A stretch of DNA of 64,000 bases from Rhodovulum euryhalinum (GCF_004342445.1 NZ_SLWW01000004.1:1-64000); one strand, 5' to 3'; shown: positions 8,550 to 17,788, numbered from the stretch's first letter. A program made the numbers and translations. Notes: generated by a model not told the origin, from the sequence alone.

Positions 8550-9055
8550 GGCGCCACGTCCTCGTCCAGGTGGTGGGGCGCGAACAGCGCGATCAGCCCC
8601 AGCGCCACCAGCACGGCTGCGGTCACCGCCGCCGAGACGGCGATGAAACCCGTGATCCAGAACACCGGGATGCGCAGGTATTCGGTGACGTCGCCATACT
8701 CCCTCGCGCGTCCGGCCAGCATCCAGACCCGCGCCGCCGGCCAGACCAGCATCACCCCGCAGGCGATGTTGATCGCCCCCTCGCGGACGCGGTGCAGGTG
8801 CAGCCGGTCGAACAGCCCGTCGAACAGGTCGACCGCGATATGCCCGCCCCGCGCCGAGATCACCGGCAGGCACGAGAACACCATAACCGCCATGAGCATG
8901 CGGGTCAGTTCCGTGGCCGCCTGGATCGGCGCGTTGAAGGCCGAGCGCAGGATCACGTCGGCAAAGGTCATGCCCATCAGCGCGAACAGCGCCAGGCAGG
9001 CGGTCAGCACCGGCACCCTGCTGGCCCCCCGTGCGACCCGGATCAGCGTTTCCAT
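8546..9055 (-). CDS. TRAP transporter small permease (DctQ family)
   Basis: A 169-residue membrane protein with four predicted transmembrane helices, the usual size and topology of DctQ. The segment RGGHIAVDLFDGLFDR after the second helix is a recognisable DctQ signature (GHIxVD). It forms the membrane complex with the large permease encoded immediately downstream with a 4-bp overlap. The gap to the binding-protein gene dctP is 69 bp. Confidence 0.9.
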   Translation of the reverse strand: METLIRVARGASRVPVLTACLALFALMGMTFADVILRSAFNAPIQAATELTRMLMAVMVFSCLPVISARGGHIAVDLFDGLFDRLHLHRVREGAINIACGVMLVWPAARVWMLAGRAREYGDVTEYLRIPVFWITGFIAVSAAVTAAVLVALGLIALFAPHHLDEDVAP

Positions 9056-9124
9056 GTTCCGTCGCCCCTCCCCAGGGCGGCGGCACCGGGCCGGCAGGTG
9101 CCGGCCCGGCCCCGTGTCAAAGGC

Positions 9125-10147
9125 TCAGTTTGCGGCCATCTCGGCCTTGATCATGTCATAGGCGGCCTGCGCGTCGACGCCGGTGGCGGCCACCTCGGCG
9201 ATCACCTTGTCGCGCACGGTCGCGGCCACCTGTTCGAACGTCGCCGCGTCCTGGGGCGTGGCGTCGATGATCGCGTTGCCCGGCGTGGCCAGCGTCGCGG
9301 CGATGGCCTCGGCGTCGCCTTCCTCCCAGATCGCGCCGATGGCACGGCTGATCGGCTCGCCGAACACCTTTTCCTCCAGCGCCGTCCGGATGTCCTCGGG
9401 CAGGCTGGCGAAGGTGTCCTCGTTCATGATGAAGGCGAAGGAGCCGCGGTAAAGCCCGCCGGGCAGCATGTACATGTTCTGCGCCACCTCGGTCAGCTTG
9501 AAGCCCACGCGCGAGTCGATCGGCATCACCACGCCGTCGGCAGCCTTGGACGCCAGCGTTTCATAGACCTTGGGCGCGGGCACCTGGATGCCCACCATGC
9601 CCAGCGCCGCGCCCACGTCGGCCGCCACGCCCCCGGGGATACGCACCTTCATGCCGGCCGCCTGCGCAAGCTCGGTCACCGGCTCGGCCGACATCAGTTG
9701 GGCGCCGCCATGGGCGTGCATCGCGACGACCTTGACGCCGCGGTGTTCGTCGGCCTGTTTCAGGTAGGTGTCATAGGCCCGCCAATAAGCGACCGAGGCG
9801 GCTTCGGACGTGCCGACATAGCCCGGCAGCTCGATCAGCTTGGTGGTGACGAACCGGCCCGGCTGGTAGCCGTGGAAGATGATCGACACATCCGCCGCGC
9901 CGTCCATGATCAGGTCCATCTGCGCGGGCGCATCGGCCAGACCGAGCTTGAGTTCGGTCGTCACCCTGCCGCCGGTGGCCTCTTCCACCATCTCGGTGAA
10001 CTTGGGCCACATCCTGGCGTTGATGTTGTGGGTGGGCGGCGCCCAGCTAGAAATCACCAGCGTGTAGTCTGCCGCAAGCGCTGCGCCCGAGGCCAGCGCC
10101 AGCGCCGCGCCCGCCAGAAGCGCGCCCAGTTTCGTCCGTATCGCCAT
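9125..10147 (-). CDS. TRAP transporter periplasmic solute-binding protein (DctP family)
   Basis: The 340-residue protein begins with a clear signal peptide ending near ALASGAALA, followed by a DctP fold beginning YTLVISSWAPPTHNIN. The conserved arginine segment appears as KVRIPGG near residue 166. This protein determines substrate choice; the ligand is not evident but the aryl-acid gene neighbourhood makes an aromatic carboxylate plausible. It is the first gene of the operon, with a strong GGAGGAG ribosome site, and faces the divergent paaI across a regulatory gap. Confidence 0.9.
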   Translation of the reverse strand: MAIRTKLGALLAGAALALASGAALAADYTLVISSWAPPTHNINARMWPKFTEMVEEATGGRVTTELKLGLADAPAQMDLIMDGAADVSIIFHGYQPGRFVTTKLIELPGYVGTSEAASVAYWRAYDTYLKQADEHRGVKVVAMHAHGGAQLMSAEPVTELAQAAGMKVRIPGGVAADVGAALGMVGIQVPAPKVYETLASKAADGVVMPIDSRVGFKLTEVAQNMYMLPGGLYRGSFAFIMNEDTFASLPEDIRTALEEKVFGEPISRAIGAIWEEGDAEAIAATLATPGNAIIDATPQDAATFEQVAATVRDKVIAEVAATGVDAQAAYDMIKAEMAAN

Positions 10148-10424
10148 GGTCTCCTCCCAGGTTGCGATGGCGGATGGCCGGTCAGGATCAGGGGCGCCCG
10201 GCAGCCCGCCGGATGGCGGCGTTCGGTTGCGTCACTTGGCCCTCCCGCCCGTCATTGACCCACCTTTGGGGCTGTGCATCATGCCGCAAGAAATGATCGC
10301 AAAGGCATTGGCCCATGACCGGCAATTTTCTTGCGCCCGGATACAAGGCCCGCGGCGGACATGGCGCCAAACCTGACCGCCCGGCCGCGATGCGCCTATG
10401 TGTCCGAGCGCCGCAGGACGCGCC
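10148..10424. promoter_or_regulatory. Divergent regulatory region between dctP and paaI, with a 9-bp inverted repeat
   Basis: The 277-bp gap must contain both divergent promoters. The most distinct element is an inverted repeat: CGCAAGAAA at 10285-10293 and TTTCTTGCG at 10327-10335, spaced so that the arm centres are 42 bp apart, about four helical turns. The right arm is itself part of a smaller palindrome, GCAA-N5-TTGC. A plus-strand TTGACC at 10255-10260 may be a -35 element for paaI, but no good -10 follows. No regulator gene lies next to the locus, so the binding protein is unknown. Confidence 0.45.
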
Positions 10425-10850
10425 ATGACGCCGCGGGACCGGGCCGAGCGGTGCGCCGCCGCGATGACCGCGGCCGCCGACGCCGTGCGCTGGCTGGGGA
10501 TCGACCTGGTCGAGGTGGACGAGGGCCGCGCCGTGATGCGGATGCAGGTCGCGCCCCACCACGCCAACGGGCACCGCATCTGCCACGGGGGCATCACCTT
10601 CGCGCTGGCCGACACCGCCTTCGCCTATGCCTGCAACAGCCGAAACGTCTCGACGGTCGCGCAGCACAACCTGATCAGCTTCGTCGCCCCCGCGCAGGTG
10701 GGCGACATCCTGACCGCCACCGCGGCCGAGGTCTCGCTGACCGGAAAAAGCGGCATCTACGACGTCCGGGTGACCGACCAGAACGGCAAGCTGATCGCCG
10801 AGATGCGGGGCATGTCGCGGGCGGTCAGCGGCCGGTGGATCGAGGAATGA
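10425..10850 (+). CDS. paaI: PaaI-type hydroxyphenylacetyl-CoA thioesterase
   Basis: The 141-residue hotdog-fold thioesterase hydrolyses ring-hydroxylated phenylacetyl-CoA esters and protects the phenylacetate pathway from dead-end CoA esters. The hotdog core motif HGGITFALADTAF contains the conserved catalytic aspartate. The length matches the family. The start was set at the second ATG because it follows AGGACGCGCC at proper spacing; an upstream in-frame ATG at 10398 lacks a ribosome site. It is followed 40 bp later by paaK, and the pair is divergent from the TRAP-oxidoreductase operon. Confidence 0.9.
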   Translation: MTPRDRAERCAAAMTAAADAVRWLGIDLVEVDEGRAVMRMQVAPHHANGHRICHGGITFALADTAFAYACNSRNVSTVAQHNLISFVAPAQVGDILTATAAEVSLTGKSGIYDVRVTDQNGKLIAEMRGMSRAVSGRWIEE

Positions 10851-10890
10851 ACCGGCCGGGGAAAACGACCCCGCCGAGGAGGAGGACGGA

Positions 10891-12201
10891 ATGAAGGATC
10901 TGAACATGGATCGTGGCGCACTCGACCCGATCGAGGTGGCCAGCCGCGACGAGATCGCCGCGCTGCAACTGGAGCGGTTGAAATGGTCGCTGCGCCACGC
11001 CTATGACAACGTGCCGATGTACCGCGCGCGGTTCGACGCGCGGGGCGTGCATCCCGACGACCTGAGGACGCTGGCCGATCTCGGGAAATTCCCCTTCACC
11101 GTCAAGAACGACCTGCGCGACAACTATCCCTTCGGCCTGTTCGCCGTGCCCCGCGACAGGATCGTGCGGCTGCACGCCTCGTCGGGCACGACCGGCAAGC
11201 CGACCGTGGTGGGCTACACGGCGAACGATATCTCGACCTGGGCCGACCTGATGGCGCGGTCGCTGCGCGCGGGGGGCGTGCGGCCCGGGGACGTGGTGCA
11301 CGTGGCCTATGGCTATGGCCTGTTCACCGGGGGGCTGGGCGCGCATTACGGGGCGGAACGGCTGGGGGCGACGGTGGTACCCGTGTCGGGCGGCATGACC
11401 GAACGGCAGGTGACGCTGATCGAGGATTTCGGCGCCACCGCGATCATGGTCACGCCGTCCTACATGCTGAACATCCTGGAAGAATACCACCGCCGCGGCC
11501 TGGACCCGCGGCAAAGCCCCTTGCAGACCGGGCTGTTCGGGGCGGAACCCTGGACCAACGCCATGCGCCTTGAGATCGAGGCGGCGTTCGACATGCATGC
11601 GCTCGACCTTTACGGGCTGTCGGAAATCATGGGGCCGGGCGTCGCCAGCGAATGTGTCGAAAGCAAGGATGGCCTGCACCTGTGGGAGGACCATTTCTAC
11701 CCCGAGATCATCGACCCCGAGACCGGCGCGGTGCTGCCCGACGGCGAGGTGGGCGAGCTGGTGTTCACCACGCTGACCAAGGAAGGCCTGCCGATGATCC
11801 GCTACCGCACCCGCGACCTGACGCGGCTGATGCCCGGCACGGCGCGGTCGATGCGGCGGATGGCCAAGATCACCGGCCGGTCGGACGACATGATCATCCT
11901 GCGCGGCGTCAACCTGTTCCCGTCGCAGATCGAGGAACTGGTGGTGGCGACGGGGGGGCTCACCAACCACTACCAGATCGAGCTTTACCGCGCGGGCCAC
12001 ATGGACGCGATGCGCATCCATGTCGAATGTTGCCCCGACAGTACCGACGAGCTGTCGCGCGCCGCGGCCGCGCGGATGCTGCACAAGCGGATCAAGGACG
12101 TGATCGGCGTCTCGACCGAGATCGACGTCAAGGGCCCGGGCGAGGTCGCGCGGTCCCAGGGCAAGGCGCAGCGGATCGTCGATAACCGGCCCGCGGGGTG
12201 A
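10891..12201 (+). CDS. paaK: Phenylacetate-CoA ligase
   Basis: The 436-residue adenylate-forming enzyme makes phenylacetyl-CoA from phenylacetate, CoA and ATP. It has the phosphate-binding loop SSGTTGKPT, the aryl-acid ligase segment FGAEPW, the DLYGLSE adenine motif and the GRSDDMIILRG hinge typical of PaaK. The strong GAGGAGGAGG ribosome site sets the start. The rest of the aerobic paa operon (paaABCDE, paaG, paaZ) is absent from this locus. Because IorA-type enzymes yield aryl-acetyl-CoA directly, PaaK here may salvage free aryl-acetate released by PaaI (inference). Confidence 0.93.
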   Translation: MKDLNMDRGALDPIEVASRDEIAALQLERLKWSLRHAYDNVPMYRARFDARGVHPDDLRTLADLGKFPFTVKNDLRDNYPFGLFAVPRDRIVRLHASSGTTGKPTVVGYTANDISTWADLMARSLRAGGVRPGDVVHVAYGYGLFTGGLGAHYGAERLGATVVPVSGGMTERQVTLIEDFGATAIMVTPSYMLNILEEYHRRGLDPRQSPLQTGLFGAEPWTNAMRLEIEAAFDMHALDLYGLSEIMGPGVASECVESKDGLHLWEDHFYPEIIDPETGAVLPDGEVGELVFTTLTKEGLPMIRYRTRDLTRLMPGTARSMRRMAKITGRSDDMIILRGVNLFPSQIEELVVATGGLTNHYQIELYRAGHMDAMRIHVECCPDSTDELSRAAAARMLHKRIKDVIGVSTEIDVKGPGEVARSQGKAQRIVDNRPAG

Positions 12202-12301
12202 GGGCGCGGGGGCATGGGCGGATTCATGCCGCAGCGGCCGTTCACCCGGTGTCAACGCGACTCGGTCAGCTTGCCTGGGGACAGCCTTGCCGGTACACCC
12301 C

Positions 12302-13810
12302 ATGTCCATGACGCAGAAGCGCCAGAAGGCCCCCGCCCGGGCAGGCCAGGACCGCCAGGCGGCAGAGATCGCCCGGTCCTATGCCCGGCTCTTTCCCGAG
12401 GAGGACCGCCGCCCCTGGCTGGGGGCGGTCGCCGTGACCGCGGCGGTCGGTCTGTCGATCGCGGGCGCGGCCTTCGTGATGACCGGCGAGTCGCCCTTGT
12501 CCCGCCCCGCGGCGCCCGAAGTTCATGTTGCGCTTGGGCAGGATGGCCAGACGGTCGACGGGGGGCTTCTAGTCGATGGCGGCCCGCCGGACGTGGCGGC
12601 CGAGGTGACCGGCGTTCGCATGCCGGATTTTGCCCCGCCTGCCACGCGCCGCGCCGCCGCCCCGGCCGCGCCGTCGCCGCGCGTGACCATGGCGCCCGAA
12701 GACCCGCCCGCCCCCCGCATTGCCGTGGCGGTTCATTCCGGCCCGCCGTCGCTTGTCCCGCCGCGCCGCCCCGAGGGGATCGTGCTGGCCATGGCCGAGC
12801 CCGCCCCGCTGCGTCCCCGCGCCCGCCCGGCCGAGGCGCTGGTGCGCCACCAGGCGCCGCCGCCCGCCGCGGCGCCCGGCCCGGGGATGGCGACCGAGGA
12901 CGTGCGGATCGCCACGCTGCGCCCGCGCAACCGCCCCGCCGAACTGGTGGCCCGGGCGCCGTCGGCCCTGGGCTCGCTGGCCGAGGTCCGCATGAACCCG
13001 CGTGAGCCGAGCTTTGGCGGCACCGGCTGCTCTGCGCGGCTTGCCGGGGGCATCCCCGACCGGCGCCGGGGCGCGGCCACGGGCAGCGCGCTGGCCGCGC
13101 GGATGCAGGGGATGGGTGGCGCCGACCGCGATGCGCTGATCCAGCGCGAACTGATGGCGGGCAACCTGCCCGGCTTCCTGCGCGACCTGACCCCGGTGAC
13201 GATCCGCGGCCGGTTGCCGAACGGACGGCGGGCCGAGGTGACGATCTGCGTCACGCCCGACTATCTGGCGCTGGGCAGCGATCGCGACTACCTGCGGGTG
13301 CCGATGGGCCTGCCCGCGGCGGCACGCATCGCCGACCGGTTCGGGTTCCTGCTGCCGACCACGCCGATGGTCGACGCGATCTATGCCCAGGCGGGGCTGC
13401 GGCTGACCCCGCAGCCGATGACGCCGGGCGCCGAGATGACCTCGACACGCTATTTCCTGCAGCATAACCGCACCGTCGAGGGCCAGACCCGCGGCCGTGC
13501 CGGCCTGCTGACCGCGGGGCAGAAGAAGGACCTGGTGCTGACCAACCGGCTGTGGCGCACTCCGGGGCGGGTGGCGATCTATGGCTGGCACAAGCCCGAC
13601 GGCCAGCCGATCCAGCCGCTGTCCACGGTCCATGTCGCGCGCTATGCCGATTACAGCCACGGCGTGCGGCTGGTCAGCCAGACCGCCTTTGCGAACGGGC
13701 GGGCGGTGGCGCTGGCCGCACTGCTGGAAAACCCGGCCTATGCGGCGATGCTGACCGGCGAAGGCCCGATCGAGGCGCCCGAACGGCTGATGGCGTCGCT
13801 CTACCGCTGA
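12302..13810 (+). CDS. Membrane-anchored, proline/arginine-rich exported protein of unknown function
   Basis: I do not recognise a named family with certainty. The 502-residue protein has a short basic N-terminus, one transmembrane helix at about residues 40-60, then a long disordered Pro/Ala/Arg-rich region with repeated RPRxRPAE units. A compact C-terminal domain of about 250 residues contains IYGWHKPDG and YADYSHGVRLV, patterns I recall from uncharacterised secreted proteins. Topology suggests a periplasmic C-terminal domain. The start is uncertain: ATG at 12302 is used, and a TTG at 12287 is possible. It converges on two other exported proteins encoded on the opposite strand. Confidence 0.6.
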   Translation: MSMTQKRQKAPARAGQDRQAAEIARSYARLFPEEDRRPWLGAVAVTAAVGLSIAGAAFVMTGESPLSRPAAPEVHVALGQDGQTVDGGLLVDGGPPDVAAEVTGVRMPDFAPPATRRAAAPAAPSPRVTMAPEDPPAPRIAVAVHSGPPSLVPPRRPEGIVLAMAEPAPLRPRARPAEALVRHQAPPPAAAPGPGMATEDVRIATLRPRNRPAELVARAPSALGSLAEVRMNPREPSFGGTGCSARLAGGIPDRRRGAATGSALAARMQGMGGADRDALIQRELMAGNLPGFLRDLTPVTIRGRLPNGRRAEVTICVTPDYLALGSDRDYLRVPMGLPAAARIADRFGFLLPTTPMVDAIYAQAGLRLTPQPMTPGAEMTSTRYFLQHNRTVEGQTRGRAGLLTAGQKKDLVLTNRLWRTPGRVAIYGWHKPDGQPIQPLSTVHVARYADYSHGVRLVSQTAFANGRAVALAALLENPAYAAMLTGEGPIEAPERLMASLYR

Positions 13811-13823
13811 GCCGCGCGCGGCC

Positions 13824-14822
13824 CTAGCGGACCGTCTTGCAGCAGCGGAATCCCAGGTGATAATTCTCGTGGCTGGCCGGGCTCATCACCCTGTCGCCAT
13901 GCCAGTAGGGCGCGCGCCAGCGGCACCAGTCCGGATGGGCGCGGTACTTGTCCCAGATGAACCACGACCCCTTCATCTCGGTCACGCCCAGTCTGGTGCT
14001 GCCCGCGCTGGCCATCTGGTCGGGGGCCAGCGGCAGGTTCATGTGCTCGGCCGCGTTGCCGTTCAGGTCGTAGACCTTGAGCGGGCTGGTGCAGCCCGGG
14101 AAACTGCCCACCGGATAGGTGTTCGACCCGCAATTCCGCCAGCCGCCGCCGGGGCAGGTGGGGCTTTTCTCGCTGTTCTGGGCGCAGACGCCGGTCCGGA
14201 AGGCCGGGCCATAGCTCCACCGGGCCGAGCCCTCGTATGCCGCGTTGTGGGCCGCGCGCATCCGGTTCACCGCGCCCGAGGCGGACTGGCCGCGCGCAAG
14301 GTCGAAGCGGTAGTCGGGCGGCTCCAGCGCGCCCGCGCAGGCGCCTTCCCATTCATGGGCGTCGCACAGCCGCTTGCCCTCGGCCGCGCAGATCTCGGCG
14401 GCGTCGCGCGCCTTGACCCACACCACCGGGTAGGCGCAGGGGATGTTGGGGTATTCGAACTGGTCGATGCAGGCTTTCGCGTCCTCGGGGCGCTGGGTAG
14501 CGGGATCGTAGAGCGGCGCCATGAACTTCGCGCCGCAGATCCCCTCGAACCGGCGGTCGGCATAGGCGGCGACGGCATTGCCGCCGGCGCGCGCGTTGCA
14601 CTGCTCGCGGCTCATCGCGTGGCGGGTGATCGCGGGGTTGCCCTGCCCGACAAAGCCCGAGCGCGCGAAGATCGCCTTGACCCGGTCAAGCTGGGCGCCG
14701 CGCACACCGCGGATCTCCGACATCTCCTGGAACAGCCGGGCGTTGCGCTCGGCCAGCGTGTCGGCCGCGGCGGAGGCGGCCAGGGCAAGGCCGGTGGCCA
14801 GCAGTGCCAGGATATGTCTCAT
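13824..14822 (-). CDS. Secreted formylglycine-generating-enzyme-like (SUMF1 domain) protein
   Basis: The 332-residue protein has a signal peptide (about residues 1-20, ending ASAAA) and a SUMF1/FGE-like domain. Supporting patterns are KRLCDAHEWEGAC, DLNGNAAEHM and the terminal LGFRCC, where FGE-fold proteins carry NLGFR. FGE proteins oxidise a cysteine in sulfatases to formylglycine, but many relatives in this superfamily do something else. No sulfatase gene is nearby. Multiple cysteine pairs fit an exported, disulfide-bonded protein. Its start overlaps the stop of the following minus-strand gene by 4 bp, so the two are probably made together. Confidence 0.7.
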   Translation of the reverse strand: MRHILALLATGLALAASAAADTLAERNARLFQEMSEIRGVRGAQLDRVKAIFARSGFVGQGNPAITRHAMSREQCNARAGGNAVAAYADRRFEGICGAKFMAPLYDPATQRPEDAKACIDQFEYPNIPCAYPVVWVKARDAAEICAAEGKRLCDAHEWEGACAGALEPPDYRFDLARGQSASGAVNRMRAAHNAAYEGSARWSYGPAFRTGVCAQNSEKSPTCPGGGWRNCGSNTYPVGSFPGCTSPLKVYDLNGNAAEHMNLPLAPDQMASAGSTRLGVTEMKGSWFIWDKYRAHPDWCRWRAPYWHGDRVMSPASHENYHLGFRCCKTVR

Positions 14823-16591
14823 TCCCTCGTCTCCCTGCGCAGAAGATAGAAGAAGTCGCGGTTGTCGGCCGAGCCGACGAATCGCGGCACCCGGCTGCCG
14901 TCGCGGCGGCGCGCGTCGATCTGGGCCATGCCGGCGACCAGGTGGCGTGTGTCGATCCCGCCCCCGGCACCCGCGGTGTAAAGCGCCATGTAGGTGTGCT
15001 CCATCGCGTTCATGTCCAGCAGCATCGCATAGTCGCAATCATAGGCCTGGAACACCCGCGCCATGGCGGACGGTGTCGCGGCCGAGAACCAGGCATAGAC
15101 CAGGATCGGCCCGTTCGGTCCGGGCCGGAGGCAGGCGCCCGCGCGCAGCGTGCGCAACTCCGCCTCGGCCGAACCCGACCAGTTGCCCGGCAGCCACTGG
15201 CGCACCAGCGGCCCGGGCACCGAGCGGCCGGTCTCGGGGTCACGCACGACCAGTGCCACGCCGTTCTGCCGGGCAAAGCGGAGCTCGCGCATCGGCGGCG
15301 CCGTCGCCTCGTCCCAGGTCGTCATGCCCACCGTGCCGTCGGCCAGCACATGGAACGTGGCAAGCCCCGGGTGCAGCCGGCTGAGCACCGTGCCGTGGAC
15401 GACAAAGCCGTAATGGTGGCCATGATTCGTGGTCGCCATCTCGCCGAAACGGAAGGCGCCGTGCTCGCGCTTGAACCCGCCGGTGAAGGTGGCCGCGACG
15501 CGCGCGGCCTGATCGGGGTTCAGCATGCCGGTCGGCACCAGCGGGTCGGGGCGGGCAAAGCCGTCGGGCCCCGGGATCGACCAGTTCCGCCCCGCGCCCG
15601 AGGGCCGGGGCGACCAGTCGAGCCTTGGATGTTCGGTCCCGGTCTCGTAGCCGATCTCGAAATGCGACAGGTCGAAGCCCACCAGATAGACATCGGCCCG
15701 CCCCTCGACCGCGTCGAGCGCATTGGCGCCGCTGTCGCCGCGCAGGATCGCCGGGTCGATCATCCGGGGTTGCAGCGCCGAGGCATAGATCCCCGGCGCG
15801 CCCTCGACCGCGTACCACGCGCCCATCTCCATCCGCTCGGGGCTGGCGCCGACCAGATCGAAGGTCATCGTCGTGTACATCACCGGGTGATCGGCCAGCC
15901 GCGCGCGCCCCAGCGCCGCCGCGGCCCGCCCCGGATCGGCGCCATCCAGCACCGCCCCGCTTTCCAGGTAGCGGTCCTTGTAGAGCGTGCTTTTCACCAG
16001 GCCCACCAGGCTTTCCCCGAAGACCATGTTGTCGCGCAGGAATTCGGCGGTGCGTTCCAGGCTGGTGCGGGTGCCCGCGACCGGGTTGCGCAGGAACAGC
16101 CGGCCGTCGCAGAGCGGCGCGAAGGGCAGGCCCGTGCCGCGGGCGCGGTCGAGACCGGGCGCATCCCCGGCCCAGGGGCGGCACAGCGTCTGTGCCCCGG
16201 TCCCGGTCAGCGACAGCGCGGGGTCGGGGCCTTCGGTCAGCGCGATCGTGACGCGCCGGGGATCGGGGTTCTCGATGTGATAGGTTTCGCGCGCCTGGCC
16301 GGGACGGAACAGCTCCAGCAGGAACCAGCCGTTCGCGCCGGGGTTCAGCGAGGTCAGCGCAAGGCGCGTGCCATCCGCGGCGCGTGCCTCCTGCACCGTT
16401 CGGAACACCTGAAACTCGACCGGCGAGCGCGTGCGCGTCTCGTGCGCCTGGGCGTTGCGGCGCGCAAGCTCGACCGCGCCGGGGCCGGGCATCGGCTGCG
16501 CCGCGGCAAGCGCGGGCAAAAGGGTCAGCAGCAGGCCGCCCGCAAGGCGGGGCCAGTCGTGCAACCGGAAAAGGGACGAGACGGCGTTCAT
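14819..16591 (-). CDS. Exported protein of unknown function, possibly phosphodiester-glycosidase-like
   Basis: The 590-residue protein starts with a signal peptide whose hydrophobic core is LAGGLLLTLLPALAAA. The central part contains TFTGGFKREHGAF and ATTNHGHHYGFVVHG, which recall the GGF-x-HG patterns of phosphodiester glycosidase (NAGPA-like) domains; this match is by eye and tentative. The C-terminus has a YAMLLDMNAMEHTYM segment. Translation is coupled to the SUMF1-like gene. A second in-frame ATG at 16618 would add nine polar residues before the signal peptide, so 16591 is preferred. Confidence 0.6.
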   Translation of the reverse strand: MNAVSSLFRLHDWPRLAGGLLLTLLPALAAAQPMPGPGAVELARRNAQAHETRTRSPVEFQVFRTVQEARAADGTRLALTSLNPGANGWFLLELFRPGQARETYHIENPDPRRVTIALTEGPDPALSLTGTGAQTLCRPWAGDAPGLDRARGTGLPFAPLCDGRLFLRNPVAGTRTSLERTAEFLRDNMVFGESLVGLVKSTLYKDRYLESGAVLDGADPGRAAAALGRARLADHPVMYTTMTFDLVGASPERMEMGAWYAVEGAPGIYASALQPRMIDPAILRGDSGANALDAVEGRADVYLVGFDLSHFEIGYETGTEHPRLDWSPRPSGAGRNWSIPGPDGFARPDPLVPTGMLNPDQAARVAATFTGGFKREHGAFRFGEMATTNHGHHYGFVVHGTVLSRLHPGLATFHVLADGTVGMTTWDEATAPPMRELRFARQNGVALVVRDPETGRSVPGPLVRQWLPGNWSGSAEAELRTLRAGACLRPGPNGPILVYAWFSAATPSAMARVFQAYDCDYAMLLDMNAMEHTYMALYTAGAGGGIDTRHLVAGMAQIDARRRDGSRVPRFVGSADNRDFFYLLRRETRE

Positions 16592-16714
16592 TTCCGCCCG
16601 ATCCTGCAGACCATACATTTACATGGCGTAACTGCCCACCTTCCCCAAGGCAGGATCATCACCCCCGGATCAAACTAGACAGGCACGCCGCGCCGGGGCA
16701 AGCCCGTTCCGGGC

Positions 16715-17722
16715 TCAGAGCCGGTAATAATCGCGAAACCAGCTTACAAAACGGGCAACGCCTTCGCGAAAGCCTGTTTCGGGGCGATAGCCGGTCAGCC
16801 GCTGCAACAGTGTCGCGTCGGCCCAGGTGGCCGGCACGTCGCCGGGTTGCATGTCCATGAAATTGCGGATCGCAGGCCGGCCCAGTTCCGCCTCCAGCGC
16901 GTCGATGAAATCGGTCAGCTTCACGCTTTCGGAATTGCCGATGTTGACGATGCGGAACGGGGCGACCGGGCTGAGGCTGTCGCCCTCGGGCACGATGCCG
17001 TCCGCAGGGCGCTCGGGCGGGCAGTCCATCAACAGGCGGATTCCGCGCACCAGATCCGTCACATAGGTGAAGTCGCGCCACATCTCGCCATGATTGTAGA
17101 CGTCGATGGGGTCGCCCTTGGCGATCTTCAGCGCGAACTTGATCGGCGCCATGTCGGGCCGCCCCCAGGGGCCATAGACGGTGAAGAAGCGGAACATCGT
17201 GGTGGGGATGGCGTGCAGATGCGCATAGGCATGGCCCATCGCCTCGGTCGCCTTCTTGGTGGCGGCATAGATCGTCAGCGGCGTGTCGGCCTTCTGCGTC
17301 TCGGCAAAAGGCATCTCGGTATTGGCGCCGTAGACCGACGAGGTCGAGGCCATCATCAGGTGGCGCACGGCGTGGCGGTGGGCGGCCTGCATCACGTTGA
17401 AGGTGCCGACCACGTTCGCATCGATATAGGCGCGCGGGTTCTCAAGGCTGTAGCGCACGCCCGCCTGCGCGGCGAGGTGAACGATGATCTCGGGGGCAAA
17501 GCCGTCGATGGCCGCCGCAAGTGCCGCGTCGTCCTCGAGCATCGCCTCGGTGGCGGCATAGCCCGGGCGTTGCAGCAGCCGTTCATGGCGGCGGCGCTTG
17601 AGCGTCAGGTCGTAGTACTCGGTGAACCCGTCGAAGCCATGCACCTGATGCCCCTCGGCCAGCAGCAGGTCGGCCAGGTGATAGCCGATGAACCCGGCGG
17701 TACCGGTGATGAAGACGCGCAT
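16715..17722 (-). CDS. NAD-dependent nucleotide-sugar epimerase, UDP-glucuronate 4-epimerase-like
   Basis: The 335-residue short-chain dehydrogenase/reductase has the NAD loop GTAGFIG at residues 7-13, STSSVYG, and the catalytic YAATK (YxxxK). The segments VRYSLENPRAYIDANVVGT and RFFTVYGPWGRPDMA are typical of UDP-glucuronate 4-epimerases (LpsL/CapI type), which make UDP-galacturonate for surface polysaccharide. Length fits that family. It is a single gene, with no other glycan synthesis genes next to it except the phosphohexomutase at 18412. Confidence 0.88.
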   Translation of the reverse strand: MRVFITGTAGFIGYHLADLLLAEGHQVHGFDGFTEYYDLTLKRRRHERLLQRPGYAATEAMLEDDAALAAAIDGFAPEIIVHLAAQAGVRYSLENPRAYIDANVVGTFNVMQAAHRHAVRHLMMASTSSVYGANTEMPFAETQKADTPLTIYAATKKATEAMGHAYAHLHAIPTTMFRFFTVYGPWGRPDMAPIKFALKIAKGDPIDVYNHGEMWRDFTYVTDLVRGIRLLMDCPPERPADGIVPEGDSLSPVAPFRIVNIGNSESVKLTDFIDALEAELGRPAIRNFMDMQPGDVPATWADATLLQRLTGYRPETGFREGVARFVSWFRDYYRL

Positions 17723-17788
17723 GGAAAACCTTTCGCGGGCCGCCTCGGGTCGGCTGCCCTTATATCCAAGGCCGGTGCCAAAACCATG

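Noticed and set aside
12211-12230. GGCATG/CATGCC hairpin after paaK as a terminator
   Set aside because: Only six base pairs with an eight-base loop and no U-run.
16701-16715. AGCCCG/CGGGCT hairpin at the epimerase stop as a terminator
   Set aside because: Short stem, no U-run, and overlapping the stop codon.
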